From Nocardioides aurantiacus (lineage in GTDB: Bacteria > Actinomycetota > Actinomycetes > Propionibacteriales > Nocardioidaceae), in contig NZ_RKHO01000001.1 of assembly GCF_003752505.1 (NCBI RefSeq), forward strand, positions 3,844,001 through 3,908,000: a stretch of 64,000 nt of DNA, read 5' to 3'. The notes beneath the pieces were generated by a model, which saw nothing but the letters and a program-made list of their open reading frames with translations, was not told the origin of the DNA and searched no databases. The position numbers were made by a program, and so were the translations under genes. This document shows positions 59,858 to 64,000 of this stretch, piece after piece; positions within the stretch are counted from its first letter, which is position 1, and each line of letters opens with the position of its first letter.

Positions 59858-62044
59858 GTGTCCGTGGCCGACGAGCCCACCACCCCTGCTGACCTGCCCG
59901 CTGACCTGTCGGCCGCCGTGCCGGCCGACCACCCCGAGGTGCCCGCCGTGGTGCCCGCCAGCATCGTCGAGGGGCACGCCGTCGAGGCGGGCAACTACGA
60001 CGCCAGCGCGATCCAGGTGCTGGAGGGGCTCGAGGCGGTCCGCAAGCGCCCCGGCATGTACATCGGCTCCACCGGCGAGCGCGGCCTGCACCACCTGGTG
60101 TGGGAGGTCGTCGACAACTCCGTCGACGAGGCGCTGGCCGGCTACTGCGACCGCGTCGAGGTCACGGTGCTGCCCGACGGCGGCGTCCAGGTCTCCGACA
60201 ACGGCCGCGGCATCCCGGTCGACGTGCCCCCGGGCCAGGAGCTGCCGGCCGTCACGGTCGTGCTGACCGTGCTGCACGCCGGCGGCAAGTTCGGCGGCGG
60301 CGGCTACAAGGTGTCCGGCGGCCTGCACGGCGTCGGCGTCTCCGTGGTCAACGCGCTCTCGCGCCGCGTCGAGGTCGACATCAAGCGCGACGGCTACCGC
60401 TGGACGCAGGCCTTCGAGCTCGGGGTCCCGACCGGGCCGCTCGAGCGCCACGAGGCGACGGAGGAGACCGGGACCACGACCCGCTTCTGGGCGAGCCCCG
60501 ACATCTTCGAGACCACGACGTACTCCTTCGAGACCATCACCAACCGGTTCCGCGAGATGGCCTTCCTCAACAAGGGTCTCGAGATCGTGGTGCGCGACGA
60601 GCGGCCGGCCGCCGCGCAGATCGCCGAGGCGGTCAACGACGAGACGGTGACCGACGCCGAGGACGCCGGCGAGGCCGAGGACGGGACGCACGCCGACCGT
60701 GCCGACCTGGCCCGCGGCACCGCGGCCGGTGCCGTCGAGCGCCGGTTCCGCTACGACCGCGGCCTGGTCGACTACGTCGAGCACCTCAACCGCAGCAAGA
60801 CCGTGGCCAACCCCAGCATCATCAGCTTCGAGGCCGAGACGCCGGAGAGCCACGACGCCCACATGAGCCTCGAGCTCGCGATGCAGTGGAACACCTCCTA
60901 CAACGAGTCGGTCCACAGCTTCGCCAACACCATCAACACCCACGAGGGCGGCACCCACGAGGAGGGCTTCCGCACCGCGCTCACCACGCTGGTCAACAGC
61001 TGGGGCGAGGAGTGGGGCCTGATGAAGAAGGCCGAGGACCGCGTCAAGGGCGACGACATCCGCGAGGGCCTGACCGCGATCATCTCGATCAAGCTCGGCG
61101 AGCCGCAGTTCGAGGGCCAGACCAAGACCAAGCTCGGCAACACCGAGGCCAAGGGCTTCGTGCAGCGGCTGGTCAACGAGCAGCTCGGGATGTGGCTGGA
61201 GAAGAACCCCGCCGAGGGCAAGGACATCGTCCGCAAGGCCCAGTCCGCGGCGCAGGCACGGATCGCGGCCCGCAAGGCGCGCGACCTGGCCCGCTCGCGC
61301 AAGGACCTCTTCGGCGGCGGCGGCCTGCCCGGCAAGCTGTCGGACTGCCAGTCCAACCTGCCCGAGGAGTGCGAGGTCTTCATCGTCGAGGGCGACTCGG
61401 CCGGTGGCTCGGCGCGCCAGGGCCGCGACCCGCGCGTCCAGGCGATCCTCCCGATCCGCGGCAAGATCCTCAACGTCGAGAAGGCGCGGCTCGACAAGGT
61501 GCTCGCCAACACCGAGGTCCAGGCGATCATCTCGGCGCTCGGCACGGGCGTGCACGAGGAGTTCGACATCGACAAGCTGCGCTACCACAAGGTCGTGCTG
61601 ATGGCCGACGCCGACGTGGACGGCCACCACATCAACACCCTGCTGCTGACGCTGCTCTTCCGCTTCATGAAGCCGCTCATCGAGGGGGGCTACGTCTACA
61701 TGGCGCAGCCGCCGCTCTACCGGCTGCGGTGGAACAAGCCCCACGAGCACGAGTTCGTCTACTCCGACTCCGAGCGCGACCTGCTGATGCGCGACGGGCT
61801 CGCCCAGGGCCGCAAGCTGCCCAAGGAGAACCCCGTCCAGCGCTACAAGGGTCTCGGCGAAATGAACGCCGACGAGCTGTGGGAGACCACGATGAACCCC
61901 GACCAGCGGCTGATGCTGCAGGTCACCCTCGACGACGCCGCGCAGGCCGACGAGGTGTTCTCGGTGCTCATGGGTGAGGACGTCGAGCAGCGACGCTCCT
62001 TCATCCAGCGCAACGCCAAAGACGTCCGCTTCCTCGACATCTAG
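59858..62044 (+). CDS. gyrB: DNA gyrase subunit B
   Basis: A 728-residue ATPase subunit. It has a 45-residue Pro/Ala-rich N-terminal extension before [20 protein letters not shown] ([11 protein letters not shown] in part). ATP-site motifs are [18 protein letters not shown] and [13 protein letters not shown]. The TOPRIM domain has [17 protein letters not shown] and [10 protein letters not shown]. An acidic insert of about 30 residues (near 60640-60720) lies in the transducer domain. GTG start, GAGGAC upstream. Confidence 0.97.
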   Translation: MSVADEPTTPADLPADLSAAVPADHPEVPAVVPASIVEGHAVEAGNYDASAIQVLEGLEAVRKRPGMYIGSTGERGLHHLVWEVVDNSVDEALAGYCDRVEVTVLPDGGVQVSDNGRGIPVDVPPGQELPAVTVVLTVLHAGGKFGGGGYKVSGGLHGVGVSVVNALSRRVEVDIKRDGYRWTQAFELGVPTGPLERHEATEETGTTTRFWASPDIFETTTYSFETITNRFREMAFLNKGLEIVVRDERPAAAQIAEAVNDETVTDAEDAGEAEDGTHADRADLARGTAAGAVERRFRYDRGLVDYVEHLNRSKTVANPSIISFEAETPESHDAHMSLELAMQWNTSYNESVHSFANTINTHEGGTHEEGFRTALTTLVNSWGEEWGLMKKAEDRVKGDDIREGLTAIISIKLGEPQFEGQTKTKLGNTEAKGFVQRLVNEQLGMWLEKNPAEGKDIVRKAQSAAQARIAARKARDLARSRKDLFGGGGLPGKLSDCQSNLPEECEVFIVEGDSAGGSARQGRDPRVQAILPIRGKILNVEKARLDKVLANTEVQAIISALGTGVHEEFDIDKLRYHKVVLMADADVDGHHINTLLLTLLFRFMKPLIEGGYVYMAQPPLYRLRWNKPHEHEFVYSDSERDLLMRDGLAQGRKLPKENPVQRYKGLGEMNADELWETTMNPDQRLMLQVTLDDAAQADEVFSVLMGEDVEQRRSFIQRNAKDVRFLDI

Positions 62045-62056
62045 GACACACACCCC

Positions 62057-64000
<1,944 letters not shown>

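Overview
The window is a high-GC actinobacterial chromosome segment spanning the replication origin. Gene content, very high G+C, frequent GTG starts, TTGTCCACA-type DnaA boxes and gene order point to Nocardioidaceae (Nocardioides or a close relative). This placement is inferred from protein character and synteny only; no rRNA gene is present.

Origin core (about 48.5-64 kb). Minus-strand genes rpmH (TTG start), rnpA, yidD, yidC, jag, rsmG, parA and parB face away from plus-strand dnaA, dnaN, gnd, recF, a DUF721/DciA-like gene, gyrB and gyrA (cut by the window end). DnaA boxes lie on both sides of dnaA. The dnaA-dnaN gap also carries a DnaA-trio-like CTA repeat next to a box. Two perfect parS sites and one near-perfect one lie within 3.1 kb around parAB, and DnaA boxes sit beside one of them.

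Envelope and redox block (about 32.7-48.1 kb). The order cca, DUF6049 protein, murJ, a separate pseudokinase, sigM, a putative anti-sigma factor, trxB, trxA and cwlM matches the mycobacterial pcnA-to-cwlM-to-parB arrangement. Insertions here are a transglutaminase, an SRPBCC gene, an aminotransferase and an acyltransferase. SigR-type promoter matches precede trxB and, more weakly, trxA. The pseudokinase and CwlM both lack catalytic residues, so both probably act as regulators of peptidoglycan synthesis.

Middle block (about 13-32 kb). The rpsF-ssb-rpsR-rplI cluster and dnaB are on the minus strand. Around them are a MATE transporter, a DNase IV-like gene with a lipoprotein hydrolase, a FemX-like/alanine-racemase-like pair, a class A PBP with a glycosyltransferase-like gene, PadR-ino1, and a membrane protein/YtrA-type GntR pair with two matched operators.

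Left block (0-13.4 kb). This holds accessory metabolism and stress genes: a partial iron-dependent alcohol dehydrogenase, two PPOX-fold proteins, a c-di-AMP riboswitch before an NlpC/P60 hydrolase, a DUF429-RelA/SpoT fusion, an M15-like protein, a patatin, a spermidine-synthase-like membrane protein, TerC, and an asparaginase-deacetylase operon.

The most unusual signals are: three 46-bp nested palindromic repeats plus a diverged relative between the acyltransferase and parB; the alarmone-synthetase fusion with a Glu-to-Gln change in its signature motif; and a recurrent -10 hexamer placed 6-8 nt before start codons, suggesting many leaderless mRNAs. No mobile elements, tRNAs, rRNAs or CRISPR arrays were seen.
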